From contig OY987244.1 of the NCBI GenBank assembly GCA_963920765.1, positions 28,562,358-28,626,357 on the forward strand: DNA of 64,000 nt. The letters run 5' to 3'. The notes beneath the pieces are model-generated. The model ran no database searches and was not told the DNA's origin. It worked only from the letters and a program-made list of their open reading frames with translations. A program made the position numbers and the translations under genes. How positions within the stretch are numbered: position 1 is the stretch's first letter; each line of letters starts with the position of its first letter. Shown piece by piece: positions 44,292 through 55,967 of this stretch. The DNA comes from Ulota crispa (lineage: Eukaryota; Streptophyta; Bryopsida; Orthotrichales; Orthotrichaceae).

Positions 44292-44805
44292 GAGTGTTAG
44301 GTGAAGCAACAACGAAGAACGTTTCATGTCTATTATCTTGGAATTAGCCATGACATCACAGTAGGGTTGAGGGTTTACGAATCTGAAGTCCAGACAAATT
44401 GGAAGGAATGACCAACTGAGCATGCCTTTTTTGACGGGAACGACAGAACTAAAGTAGAGACTGGTATGTTCAATTAGCCCACTATCGCAAAGTGTTTGCT
44501 GTTTTGTAAATACAAATCGGATGAACCAGCAATATGCTGGAAGACTCTGAGTGGTGTCTTCGAATTTGCTGTTGTCGTTGTCCAGCAGACTTCCCTTATG
44601 GTTTCTTTCTCTCTGATACTTTGTTGTTAAAAAGGGGAGCAACACCATAATAGATAAATTGGGCGAAAGAATACGTTTCGGGATTTTTCAGCTTTTTTAA
44701 CCTCTGCGTACATTTCAGCGTTTTACAAAGAAACGTGCATGCAATTTGGTGTTCCATAGAAATTTCAAAGATAGCTTCTTCAAGATCTTCCATCTTGTAT
44801 ATTTC
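44292..44805. other. Kinase 3' flank with a solo MITE end
   Basis: Probably the 3' UTR to about 44600. At 44641 the sequence AACACCATAATAGATAAATT looks like a left end of the 4-bp-TSD family, but its partner was not found; the TTAA element starting at 44806 may have disrupted it. Confidence 0.45.
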
Positions 44806-45635
44806 TTAACCCCTAAAGGCCCAAGCCCTTTTTCCAATGAAAGTCACCGTTAGCTGCCACTTTGGGAGGAATGAGTAAAGGCCCAAGCCCTTTTTCCAAT
44901 GAAAGTCACCGTTAGCTGCCACTTTGGGAGGAATGAGTAGAAAAGTAGGAAAGATTTCTTTTTTTGCAAATCCAACTGTAGGATCTTGCCTTGGATTGAA
45001 AGAGGTACTTGTGGGAAAAAATCTGGCCATTCTAGATGGAGAGGAGGGAGATATTTACATATGAGGTGAAGGGAAAAGGTTTTTTTCCTTATTGTTAGTA
45101 AATTTTAGAAGCCTTTGACCACTCTTACATGAAAAAAATTACTCTACACAAAGTTGAGGTTTATTTTTTCCATGTAGAAGACCAAGTGGTATGTGTGGGA
45201 GAATTTTCAAATCAATTGGAACTATACAACACATGGGGAAAAAATAGTGAGTAAAAAGTAGACAATGAGTCAAATCACTAAATTGTTAAGAATTTAATTA
45301 TTAAAGTGAAAAATGCAAATCCCAACAATTGTAGTGTTGTGATACACATGAAAAAAATCTTAAAAACTAGTTTCAGATTTCTATTTTTAGAAATAACAAT
45401 TTTTAAAGAAGTTTTTGGGCTGCCCAAATTGCCCTCCCCCCCTTGGATTATAGCAATTATTGCATAACTTCTTCATCAAATGTCAGAATGAAGAAGAAAT
45501 TAGATGCTCACATAGATCTTTGAATTCCCCACCTTCAATAAAAGTTTTAGATAATCACACAAAGTAGTTTAGCTATAGGTACATGCCCAAAATCCATTTG
45601 TCCCCTAAGGGGACAGTTGGGCCTTTAGGGGTTAA
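44806..45635 (-). mobile_element. TTAA-family MITE, inverse orientation
   Basis: TTAA at 44806-44809 and 45632-45635. Ends CCCCTAAAGGCCCAAG and TTGGGCCTTTAGGGG are inverted repeats. The interior aligns with 54536-55493. It contains a 62-bp tandem duplication next to its left end. Confidence 0.88.
44815..44938. repeat. 62-bp tandem duplication of the element's subterminal region
   Basis: The unit starting AAAGGCCCAAGCCCTTTTTC occurs twice in a row (44815-44876, 44877-44938), essentially identical. Sister element 54536-55493 has one unit, so the duplication arose here. Confidence 0.9.
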
Positions 45636-46789
45636 GTGCAGCAATAGCCCGCACTTTTGCTACGTAGTAGCTTCAAAGAATATAATCAGCCCAATACAAA
45701 CATACACTCCACCTTTCACATATACACATGCATTTAGACAATGATAAATGTATAAAACAATACACAATGGTGCTTGGATAAGGTCAACATTTTGGGCTAG
45801 AAAAAAATATTAACCATATCCAAACATTGATCATAAACAAACACTCTACTTGCATTACTGCCCTAGTTTTGCTAGTTGCAACTTTGGAGGTGCTTTCCCA
45901 CTTGTTTTTGGTACACAACCCAAATGCCTTTCTCATTAACCCCTAAATATCGAAGGCTTATTTGAGTTTCTTGGAGTTTCCATGAAATTGTACAATCAAT
46001 CAACTTTTTCAAAAAATTAATCAAGTTTTTTTCAATTGTAACCGTACAAATTTAAACTAAACTTGCTAGAGATTACATGGGAAAAGGAAACACAATAATA
46101 TCACTTAATTATAATGTTTGAACATGAGGGTGTTAAAACTACAAAAGTGACTGGAAGTCTTCTATTCCTCATTTCACATGTCAAAATCAAAAAAGTTGGA
46201 CACCAAAAAAATATGAGGTTTAAGGCCATTACATGTCTAACTTTAATCAATTTACGGCTTTAAATATATCCTCTTATTATTTTTTTAAATAAATTTATAA
46301 TGTGGATTTTTCTTCAAGCTCTAGTATATTTGAGGATCATTTTTGAGCGTTTGCATGGTTGAGTGGACCAAAAACAGCGGATAAAACCTCATAAAAAGCC
46401 CATAATTTTGAGATTTCTGCAAGTATGGATCACAAAGTGTTTGTTTTTTTTTTATGCAAATATGTGCATTATAAAAAGAAAGACCAAGTCCATGTAGCCA
46501 TTAGGAAGGCTTTTACAAAAGAAAAAAGTTAAACTAAAAAAATGTCAAAAGATATCGACGCCTAAACATTTTGCCTTAATTTGGGCACTAAAAAGTCCAT
46601 AGCTTTTATTGTATATCACTTATCTAAAATTATAACACGTTTTTGAAATACCTAAAAGATGCTAAATCACATGTGTAGTCCCTATGTACGCATTATAGCT
46701 AATTGATACATTATGTCTATCATTTTCATAGGATGCTATAAATGGGACAATTCAAATATATGCATTGAAAAGTCCCTTATTTCTTATAT

Positions 46790-47963
46790 GGGTGATTGCA
46801 AGAAACGGGTGTACTATTATTTTGTCCCCTACTACCTTGACAGCATGATTTAGTGTTGTATCTTTTGCTTCAAAAGACCTTTTGACTTGAAATTTTAGGG
46901 CAACATGAACATCAAAGTCGCAAACATTCCATGATTTTTAAGTATTTTCTAAAATTATTGCAATATTTTTTTTTTGGTTTTAGATAATTTGTCTACTTTT
47001 GCTGTTTTGGGGGTTTTCAGTACTATAGTGGGCCGTAAAATGTGAATTTAGGCCCACAAATGAGGGTGGTTGTTAAGGAGTAAGAGTTACAGGTATTTGT
47101 AAACTAGTTTTGGAAAATTCCTATTTCTTTGTCCTGGCCATTCACTCAAAGTGAGCAACCTGTCTCCCTCCACTCATGCAAGGTTAAATTTTTTTTGACA
47201 TTCAATTGCATCAAACCATGGTAATGAAAGTGATCACCAATGGCCATTTTTTGTTTTATTTTTTTGAACTTTTTTACTATTTTCTAAAAAGCAAAAAGAA
47301 AGGGAAATACTACAGCGACACCCTAAATTGCTAATGGGACACCCCCTCTGCGCATGAAATTTGATAATTCAATGCTATTTTTTATTTATTTAGTGGTCCA
47401 TCATTCATTCAATCACGACATTATCAATTTATCACCTCCTTGAAAGAAAACATGACAAATACAACAAAAAATAAATAAAAAATAAAAAATCGTTGCACCA
47501 ATACTAAATTTTTATAGATTTTTGCTTTATGTAATTCAAAAGTCTTATATTTTAGTTTGAAATTCAAGCACACTTGTTTTTTTTATAGTATAGCCTTAGA
47601 ATGATAAAGGTGAAACAAATCTTTTGATCCACCTGAAATAGATAAATCAGTAAAATCAACATTAAAAATCACAATTCATGCTCAGAGGGGTGTCTCTTTA
47701 GCAATTTAGGGTGTCGTTATAGTAATTCCCAAAAGAAATTGTCTTTTTATTGGTAGTTTTTGTCCCTCTATTTTTGTGCATAACTCTTAGAATAAAAAAT
47801 TTCTAATTCTAAATTTTCACAAGTATGCTATTTTAAGTGCTTTACAAATTGTCCATATATATATGTTTTTTAAATTTATTTCAAAAGCTCATAGTACTAC
47901 CTAGTACTACTAGTTTTTAAGGGTGTTTGAGACAAAACTGTGAAGCGTTTCTTGCAACTACCC
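46790..47963. mobile_element. MITE with GGGTGATTGCAAGAAAC ends (copy 2)
   Basis: GGGTGATTGCAAGAAACG on the left mirrors CGTTTCTTGCAACTACCC on the right, with ATAT on both sides. The interior is shared, inverted, with 34618-35346. It contains a hAT-like MITE at 47302-47730. Confidence 0.75.
47302..47730. mobile_element. hAT-like MITE, 8-bp TSD AAAAGAAA
   Basis: GGGAAATACTACAGCGACAC on the left mirrors GTGTCGTTATAGTAATTCCC on the right. AAAAGAAA is exactly duplicated (47294-47301 and 47731-47738). Close relative of 2926-3330; inserted in the element 46790-47963. Confidence 0.88.
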
Positions 47964-48868
47964 ATATATTAATTTTAACAAACATTGATTACATGTTTTG
48001 TTTTATGAACAAGTATAGAATATATTCACTAATTTAGGATGTTTCCAAGCTCTTTCTTTTGTAAGAAATAAGCCATGCAATCAAAACAAGTTCCTGAAAC
48101 TTGAATGGGACACGCATTTTGGTCCAGCTGACCATGCATCCACCCTTTCAAGATCTTCCAACACTAGAAAACTCAAGATTGCACTAAACACCCTTGTACA
48201 AAATCTTGAGTAGAAGAATCATCAACTTTCATTTTCAAATTTAAGTTTTGATGTTGAAAATAGATTTCAAAACAAACTTATATTGAATTTTTTAAAATTA
48301 AAAATAGCTAGTGATTTGATAAGGTTTTATTCTACTTCAAAGTTTTGTAAAGTCCCAAATTTGGTTGCTTGGGCATTTAAAGGTTAAGCTAAAACGGGTG
48401 TTGACAAAAAGCAAGCGTTGATCATAAGCAAGCACTTGACACAAACCAAGCTTGTAATACATACCAAACCTTACTAGCAAGTTTGGCAAAAAATAATTAT
48501 TTGAAAATCTACCTAATTTTCTTGGTAATTATGGAGTTTCATTGCCTAAAATCTGTAAAATTATTTTTAAATAGTGTTGAAAAAAAAAATTAAACAAAAA
48601 GGTGTTGAAATAAGAATAAAAACATTACCAAATAATTTTTGTAATTACACTGACTTACACAAAGATCACAATATAAAATTTGAGCTCAAAGTTGCAAAAT
48701 CAAGCAAGACACATGCTTTCAACTCATTTTTGTCAACTTTTCTAAATATTCATAGTAGAATTATATGCTTGATAGTTTTCATTTTATTGAGACATGTCTC
48801 ACACAAAAAAGAGAACTCTCATACAAAAACACAAGCAAAAAGTTAGTTTAAAAATACAAGAAGCATTG

Positions 48869-49177
48869 AACGCGTTATTTGTTAATTTGGAAAAATGCTT
48901 ACAAAGTGGGATTTTGGGCTTTTTTTTCCAAAGAACAACATATTCATTGAATTGGGAATCTGTTGACTGTTTTCCAATGAAACGTGATATATAACATCCA
49001 TATCATCTATAAATATGCTATTTTTGGACAAAAAGTTCATTAACTTCTGAAATTTTGGAGAGAGTTCATTAACTAGGATTCAAGTGACCTCCTTAATTCA
49101 AATTCAAGTGACAATCTCATATTTAGGTGAGTACAAATTGGGACACATCTTTTTCCCAAATTAACAAATAATGCATT
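48869..49177. mobile_element. 4-bp-TSD MITE, 309-bp subtype
   Basis: AACGCGTTATTTGTTAATTT on the left, AAATTAACAAATAATGCATT on the right. The flanks ATTG and ATCG differ by one base. The interior matches 15697-16003, with the block TTACAAAGTGGGATTTTGGG mirrored in orientation. Confidence 0.82.
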
Positions 49178-49181
49178 ATCG

Positions 49182-50222
49182 AGGCAACACAAGAAATTAG
49201 CAACTAACATTTTTTTCATGAATGCCATCTTATCAATGAATATTAAAATGAAGATCATCTCAAATTGTTGATCATATCAATTCAATACAATAGCTAACTA
49301 GTTCATCTATAGTATTTGACTTTAGTGAATGCCTAAATATATATATGTTTTTTGAAAATGACTAATTTTTTAAAACAAATTTTTAAGTTGCCTAAACATG
49401 ATTTCTAACTTTAATTAATTATTAAGCACTTGCGTGCTGAACTTGCTAGTAAGGTACGGTAGTTTGGGCAAAAGGAAAATGGGACCGTGGTCATAGCATT
49501 AGGAAAAACATGGGGCTAGAAGAAGGCCTTTAAAAACAAATCCAGCCCTCCATCCTTTTGGTTCTTGATGTGGGGAATTAGCCCCTGCTGATGGCCGGAA
49601 AAAATTAACTAAAAATATCTTAAAAATAAAAATAAAAACAAAAATCTTAAAAAACTAAGAAACTTTTGTTATTTTTGATTTTTTTTTAATTTAAAAATTC
49701 AAAAAAACCGACGTGGCATCAATGATGCCACATCAGCTTGGACATGATTTTATTGGGAACTAGGTTCCCATGCCTAAGAATCCCCCAAACTCATGACCTT
49801 ATTGGGGCCCCATATTTTCCTAATGTCTAATTGATTATGTTACAAAAAATTGACATTAACCAAACACCATTGTATCAAATATTGATGGTTTACAAGCACA
49901 CGGAACTTCTAGGATGTACATTCATTCAAAGTATCTTATTTTGTTCAAAACTGCTTGGAAAAATCTCTTGTCATAAAAGTAAACATTCTCTATAATCATA
50001 GGTAATTCAAGTGGCCTTTCAAAGGCCTCGGTAAATAACTCTAAAAACAACCATTGCCACCATTCATTTTTTGAGGCATTTCAAATGCGGTTGAATTTTT
50101 TTAAGTGCTGCAACGGCCTTGCTTTTCTAATAATCTTTACAAAAATCCCAAGGCGCTAGTTGTCGGTGCAAGTTGAGAGCCTCTAATATAATTGACTCTA
50201 AATAATCTTGTGCAATACATGT
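49182..50222. other. AT-rich stretch, nothing recognised
   Basis: It contains a small palindrome around ACGTGGCATCAATGATGCCAC at about 49710-49730. No gene is supported. Confidence 0.4.
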
Positions 50223-50946
50223 GATACCCTAAAGGATCGAGGACCCTTTTGGGGGACAAAGGGATTTTGGGCATGTACCTATGGCTAAACTACTTTGCGT
50301 GATTTTTTGAAACTTTTATTGAAGGTGAGGAATTCAAAGACCTACGTGGGACTATAATTTTTTCTTCATTTCCTCATTTATTGAAGAAGTTAAAAAGGAA
50401 TAATTGAAAAACAAGGGAGAATTGGGCAGCCAAAAATTTCTTTAAAACTTTCATTTTTTTCAAATAAAAATCTGAAATAGGTTCTTTAGACTTATGTAGA
50501 CATGGGGAGCTTTGAATCATTCAATTTTGATAAATGAGATGAAAGTTATGAGAAGTTTTAGTTTGTGGGTAGGTGTGATTTTGAGCAGAACCACACTTAC
50601 CCACAAACTAAAACTTCTTATAACTTTCATCTCATTTATCAAAATTGAATGATTCAAAGCTCCCCATGTCTACATAAGTCTAAAGAACCTATTTCAGATT
50701 TTTATTTGAAAAAAATGAAAGTTTTAAAGAAATTTTTGGCTGCCCAATTCTCCCTTGTTTTTCAATTATTCCTTTTTAACTTCTTCAATAAATGAGGAAA
50801 TGAAGGAAAAATTATAGTCCCACATAGATTTTTGAATTCCTCACCTTTAATAAAAGTTTCAAAAAATCACGCAAAGTAGTTTAGCCATAGGTACATGCCC
50901 AAAATCCCATTTGTCCCCCCAAGGGACAATGGTCCTTTAGGGGTTG
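50223..50946. repeat. Near-perfect ~720-bp hairpin made from TTAA-family sequence
   Basis: Two arms of about 355 bp face each other around a ~13-nt loop near 50578-50590. Outer ends ACCCTAAAGGATCGAGGACC and GGTCCTTTAGGGGTTGA resemble family ends, but the TTAA is changed on both sides. The arms carry the left half of the 0.95-kb subtype twice. The few differences between arms are in the outer part. Such a structure would give long double-stranded RNA if transcribed. Confidence 0.88.
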
Positions 50947-50971
50947 AGTCATTTCCCTATACAAAGCTAGA

Positions 50972-51905
50972 TTAACCCCTAAAGGCCCCACTATCCCCTT
51001 GGGGGACAAATGGACCTTGGACCTATGACCAAACCAATTTTATATAAAAAAATTGAAACTTTTGAGGATGGGGGGACTCAAACATGTATGTGCACATCTA
51101 ATTTTTTCTTCATTATGACGTTTATTGAAGAAGTTATGCATGAATTTCTAAAAAATAGGGGAGGGCGAGTAGTTTGGGTAGCCCAAAAACTTTTTTAAAA
51201 TTTTCATTTAAAAAAAATAAAAAATCTGACATCGGTTCTTTATACTTTTATATATGTGGGAAGCTTTGAATCATTCAATTTTGGTTGATGAGTGAGAAGT
51301 TTTGGTTTGTGGGTAGGTGGTATTGGAATCCCAAATCTCCTGATTCCTTTTTCCCCTTGTCAAATTTGGTGCTCTAGTTTTTTTTTTAACTTTTTCATTT
51401 TCTGAGTTGTAGTAGACTAAGATTCCTTGGTTTTCCCCACTTGGATAAAAATAATTCAGAATTTTAAATTTTACATAAATCCTCCAATTTTGCCTAGTGT
51501 ATATGCAAATTTCATGGCCTTACAGCATTGCAAGATTTTTCAAAGTATGAATCACACCTCTAATTCATTTGAAAATTCTCCCACACATACCTAACTTGGC
51601 CTTCTACATGGAAAAACAAACCTCAACTTTGCATAGAGCAGTTTTTTTGATATAGGAGAGGTCAAAGGCTTCTGAAATTTTGGGTAGCACGGTTTTTTTT
51701 TTGCACTCCAAATGTCAATATCTCACTCCTCTACATCTAGAATGAGATGATATTTTTCCCACAAGTACCTCCCATAGTCTATGACAGGATCCTACTATTG
51801 GATTTCCAAAAAATACATTTTTTCCTACCTTTCTACTCATTCCCCCCAAAGTGGTAGTTTTCAGTGACTTTCATTGAAAAAAGGGCTTGGGCCTTTAGGG
51901 GTTAA
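50972..51905 (+). mobile_element. TTAA-family MITE, 0.93-kb subtype
   Basis: TTAA at 50972-50975 and 51902-51905. Ends CCCCTAAAGGCCCC and GGGCCTTTAGGGG. The interior is collinear with 37835-38795 and 57084-58017. Confidence 0.9.
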
Positions 51906-52198
51906 GAAGATCACCTCAATTCCTTAAATTGAAATTAAAATGACCTTGTAACTTGAAGTCCTTTGAAGTAGAGGTGTTTTCCACTCCAAAAAGAAACTAA
52001 GTCATGGAATTCCTCACTACAAAGGACCAATGTCAATTTAGACATTTTTGTCAATTAGAATTACTTGATTTGACATTTTTTTGTCAATTTGGGCACTTCT
52101 TTGTCAAATTTGTATCAATTTGGACATTTTAGTCAATTTGGACATTTTAGTCAATTTGGACATGTCAATTAGGACAGTTTTGCTTGTAGTGCTGCATG

Positions 52199-52405
52199 TT
52201 AACCCCTAAAGGACCAAGGAGCCCACTTTGGGCTTTATAAGAACTTGGGCAAGTTCTATTGACTTCATAATTTGGAAGTTTTTCATGAAATTTTTAGGAT
52301 GGATGCTACTCATCATAATCTTCATGTCATTCCGATAAGTAATGCAAAAGTTATAAGGTATTTTCAATTTCAATTTCAAACTAGGTAGCAAAATATATAA
52401 TTACA

Positions 52406-52493
<88 letters not shown>

Positions 52494-53163
52494 TTTATAA
52501 ATTGATACCTACTCAAAAAAAATTGAATCACTCAATTCCAAATAATGAAGTAAGAGTTAAATGGAGTTTTCTTTTGCAGGCAATGAAGGTAGAAAGAGGG
52601 TAGAAAAAACATATAAAGTTATCTTTTACTCTCAATTTTGAAAATTTTAAAATGAAAATGAAAATTAAAGTTGTTGATTGTTTGTTAGAGCATTCTCACC
52701 ATTAGGATTAACAATTTCCAAATTCTTCCAAAACTTATTAGCATATTAGTTATATTTTTCATTCATCAATACCTTTTGCTTTACAACTTTTGTAAAAATG
52801 AATCCAAAGTTTTTTTGGTTAAATTGTTTTATATATGCTTTCAACCCATTTTCCAAAATATTGCCAAAATTGCACAAGAATTACAACATACGTGTTTTTC
52901 TCTGAAAAGTTTGTAAAATAAATCTTCACCTTCTGGAAGGACTAGAAAAGCTTGTATTTTGAAGTTTAGCCACATTGATCTTGCAATTGGTGGGGATATT
53001 CATTTTGAAATTTTGGGACAATGTACTTGTGTAAATCAACCAAAGGATCCTACAGTTGGAATTGTGAAAAAGTAATTTTCAATGAAGATTTTGACCCTGG
53101 TTTGAGGACTAGTATTTTGAAGTAGTTTTGGGCCTATAAACATGAAAGAATTTTAGGGGTTAA
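52199..53163. mobile_element. TTAA-family MITE with expanded TA microsatellite
   Basis: TTAA at 52199-52202 and 53160-53163. Left end CCCCTAAAGGACC, right end TTTTAGGGG. The interior differs from the other subtypes, and a (TA)39 tract sits in its left third. Confidence 0.75.
52412..52489. repeat. (TA)n microsatellite, 39 units
   Basis: Perfect TA repeat of 78 bp; the Tyr-Ile frame through it is an artefact. Confidence 0.97.
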
Positions 53164-53183
53164 CACACAATCAGCATCCCTTA

Positions 53184-53698
53184 GGGCATCATCAATCCAG
53201 CACTGGGTATTTGGCGGGGCCTGGGATTGCAAAAACACTGCTATTTTTTGACTGCTGTACAATTAGAAAATGAGATTACTATCATTGGAAGCATATACAA
53301 AAACTCGTCAAATAAATAAAATAACATATGGTATTGGAGATTGGACAAACTAACTAACGCCCATTGAAAAAATAGCTAAAGGACAAACAACACGGCAAAC
53401 CATGCCTAATAAAGAAAAATTAAATAGTGGCACTCCAAATTCTATTAGAGTGCCACTATTTAATTTTTCTTTATTAGGCATGGTTTGCCGTGTTGTTTGT
53501 CCTTTAGCTATTTTTTCAATGGGCGTTAGTTAGTTTGTCCAATCTCCAATACCACATGTCATTTTATTTATTTGACAAGTTTTTGTATACGCTTCCAATG
53601 ATAGTAATCTCATTTTCTAATTGTACAGCAGTAAAAAAAAAGCAGTGTTTTTGCAGTCCCAGGCCCCGCCAAATACCCAGTGCTGGATTGATGATGTC
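53184..53698. mobile_element. PIF/Harbinger-like foldback hairpin, TSD TTA
   Basis: GGGCATCATCAATCCAGCAC on the left mirrors GTGCTGGATTGATGATGTC on the right. TTA flanks both sides (53181-53183 and 53699-53701). The arms of about 245 bp are almost perfectly complementary, meeting near 53435. The outer 60 bp are GC-rich. Frames on both strands inside it are products of the palindrome. Confidence 0.9.
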
Positions 53699-53874
53699 TT
53701 ACTACAAGCTTTACAATAATACAGATGCCTTGTCTTGCAATACACGTGTTTGAGTAACTTCTTTGCTGTTGTCTTTTTATCCTTAAATGGCAATTTTCTC
53801 TAACGTCTCCATAAAAGTTGCAGATACTTTTATAAATGGCTGCCAAAGTTGTTTTTTTCTTGCTTGTTGCATTA

Positions 53875-54124
53875 AACGTGTTATTCGTTAAATTGGGAAA
53901 AACGTAGGTACCATTTTGTATTTCACCTCAAACCCAAAAAACTACTTTAAACCAAATTTGAAGGTATCAAATTTAGTTTGAGCCACTAAGATTTTTTCAT
54001 TCGCAAATTCCTCCTTGTAGGTGAGGGCATGTTTACAAAAAAAAAAAAACGTTGTGAGTTGGAATTCAGGTGATCACCTGAATTCTTGAAAGTCCCACTT
54101 TGTACTATTTAACGAATACGCATT
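53875..54124. mobile_element. 4-bp-TSD MITE, TSD ATTA
   Basis: AACGTGTTATTCGTTAAATT pairs with the decayed right end TATTTAACGAATACGCATT. ATTA flanks both sides (53871-53874 and 54125-54128). Palindrome TTCAGGTGATCACCTGAA near its right end. Confidence 0.85.
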
Positions 54125-54125
54125 A

Positions 54126-55653
54126 TTAGCTTCTAAAGGACACATCATGCCACTGCAAATAGTAGAATACAAAATTTTTTTCTTGTATTTGGATTAGATT
54201 CACACCTTTACTACATTTGAGATCAACAATGAAGTTGGAAAATATAGTGAAACCTCTTTTATTGCATGGGAATGGTGGGGAGTGTGTTTTAGTAATATGC
54301 ACACAAAGAGGTTAAAGTGTCATAAGTCATTTATTTCAACATGAGCATGTTGCACAATTGGTAGGTGGCTCATGTAAAAAAACTACTTGTAGTTGATTGC
54401 AGTCTACTAACAATAATTTGTAAAATGAGTCACCAATGAGATTATAGACGTACTTTGCAGGTGGTCCCACTCTGACAAAAATAACTCCATCCATGGTTTT
54501 TGGACTACACTTTATACACATAGGGATTATGCAATTTAACCCCTAAAGGCCCAATCAATTTTCTCTAGTGAAAGTCACTGGTAATTGCCACTTTGGAGGG
54601 AATGAGTAGAAAAGTAGGAAAAAGTTTGTTTTGCAAATCCAACCATAGGATCTTGCCTTAGATTAGAAGAGGTACTTATGGGAAAAAATCAGGTCATTCT
54701 AGATGGAGAGGAGGGAGATATTTACATCTAAAGTGAAAAAAAAGGTTTCCTTTTGTGCTCTCCAAAAAATTTTAGAAGCCTTTGTCTTCCTTACATGAAA
54801 AAAATTACTCTACACAAAGTTAGGTTTATTTTTTCCATGTAGCAGACCAAGTTAGGTATGTGTGGGAGAATTTTCAAATCAATTGGAACTATACAACACA
54901 ATCAATTGGAACTATACAACACATGGGGGAAAATAGTAAGTAAAAAGAAGCAGAGAATGAGTCAAATCACTAAATTGTTAAGAATTTAATTATTAAGATG
55001 ACAAAATGAAAATCCCAATGGTCATAATGTTGTGATAAACAATCTACTTCCTTGAGTTTAGTTTTTTTTCCAAAATATTGAAAATTGTGGACAATAAAGG
55101 ACTTCAAAGTTTATTTTAGAGCAGAGAATCCATAACTGCCCACAAACTAAAACATCTCATAACTTTCATCTCATCGATTGAAGTTGAATGATTCAAAGCT
55201 TCTCACATATAAAAAAATCTAAAGAACCAATTTGAGATTTCTATTTTTTGAAATTCAAATTTTTAAGAAGTTTTTGGGCTGCTCGGATTGCCCTCCTCCC
55301 GTAAGCAGCATAAATTATTGCATAACTTCTTTGTCAAATGTCAAAATGACAAAAAAATTAGATTCTTGGGTAGGTCTTGAAATTCCCCACCTTCAATAAA
55401 AGTTTAAAAAAATCACAAAAACTAGATTAGCTATAGGTACATGCCCGAAATCTCAACTATCCTTTGGGGGATAGCTGGGCCTTTAAGGGTTAAGAAGTAC
55501 AATTAATTATGCAAATAGCAAATTTGCATTATGATAGGTTTCACTGTAGATTGCCGTTCTAGTGAGCTACTAGACATCTCAAATTAAAACTTCTTTTTGG
55601 TAGCAAATGCCAATTATATAGTAGCGTATATATTATGCCCTATGGTCCTTTAA
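54126..55653. mobile_element. Short TTAA-family element split by insertion
   Basis: The left part (to about 54243) and right part (from about 55545) together match the inverse of 61097-61330, for example TTCTTGTATTTGGATTAGAT and GCAAATGCCAATTATATAG. The gap holds the larger element 54536-55493. Its left end overlaps the flank of the previous MITE. Confidence 0.6.
54536..55493 (-). mobile_element. TTAA-family MITE, 0.96-kb
   Basis: TTAA at 54536-54539 and 55490-55493. Ends CCCCTAAAGGCCCAA and GGGCCTTTAAGGG. Collinear with 44806-45635. A ~22-bp block, ATCAATTGGAACTATACAAC, is duplicated at about 54878-54920. Confidence 0.88.
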
Positions 55654-55878
55654 TCCTTGAAAGTCCCAAATGCCCTTTGTGGCCGTATGTATAGCCGTAT
55701 GTTTAGATATATTTGAGCTACTCTAAGGACTTTTGAATTTTTTTATGCACCCACCATCATACAACCCTTCAATGGATGATTGTAGCACTTAATTTCCAGC
55801 TGATCCAAACTTCTGAATATTGGTTGCGACCGTATTTGGTACTGTAGCTCCAGAGCTCAAGGGCCCTTCAGGGGTTAA
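55650..55878. mobile_element. Short TTAA-flanked element (229 bp)
   Basis: TTAA at 55650-55653 and 55875-55878, sharing the left TTAA with the previous element. Starts TTAATCCTTGAAAGTCCC, ends CCCTTCAGGGGTTAA. Related to 31177-31403. Confidence 0.65.
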
Positions 55879-55967
55879 GGATTAGTATGATCCAAACTTC
55901 TGAATATTGGTTACGACCATATTTGGTACTGTAGCTCCAGAGCTCAAGGGCCCTTCAGGGGTTAAGG
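55802..55967. repeat. 79-bp tandem duplication at an element end
   Basis: A unit starting GATCCAAACTTCTGAATATT and ending CAGGGGTTAAGG occurs at 55802-55880 and 55889-55967, with few differences, so the element's right end including TTAA is duplicated. Confidence 0.9.

Larger units (their letters stand above)
45936..48387. mobile_element. TTAA-family MITE (37188-type), interrupted by a nested element
   Basis: TTAA at 45936-45939 and 48384-48387. The left part (to about 46345) and right part (from about 48145) together align with 37188-37838. The 1.8 kb between them holds the MITE 46790-47963 and further unassigned AT-rich DNA. Confidence 0.7.

Noticed and set aside
52409-52603. Small protein with Tyr-Ile repeats
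   Set aside because: Translation of a (TA)39 microsatellite.
53535-53846. Overlapping frames of 72 and 78 residues
   Set aside because: They arise from the palindromic arm of the foldback 53184-53698.
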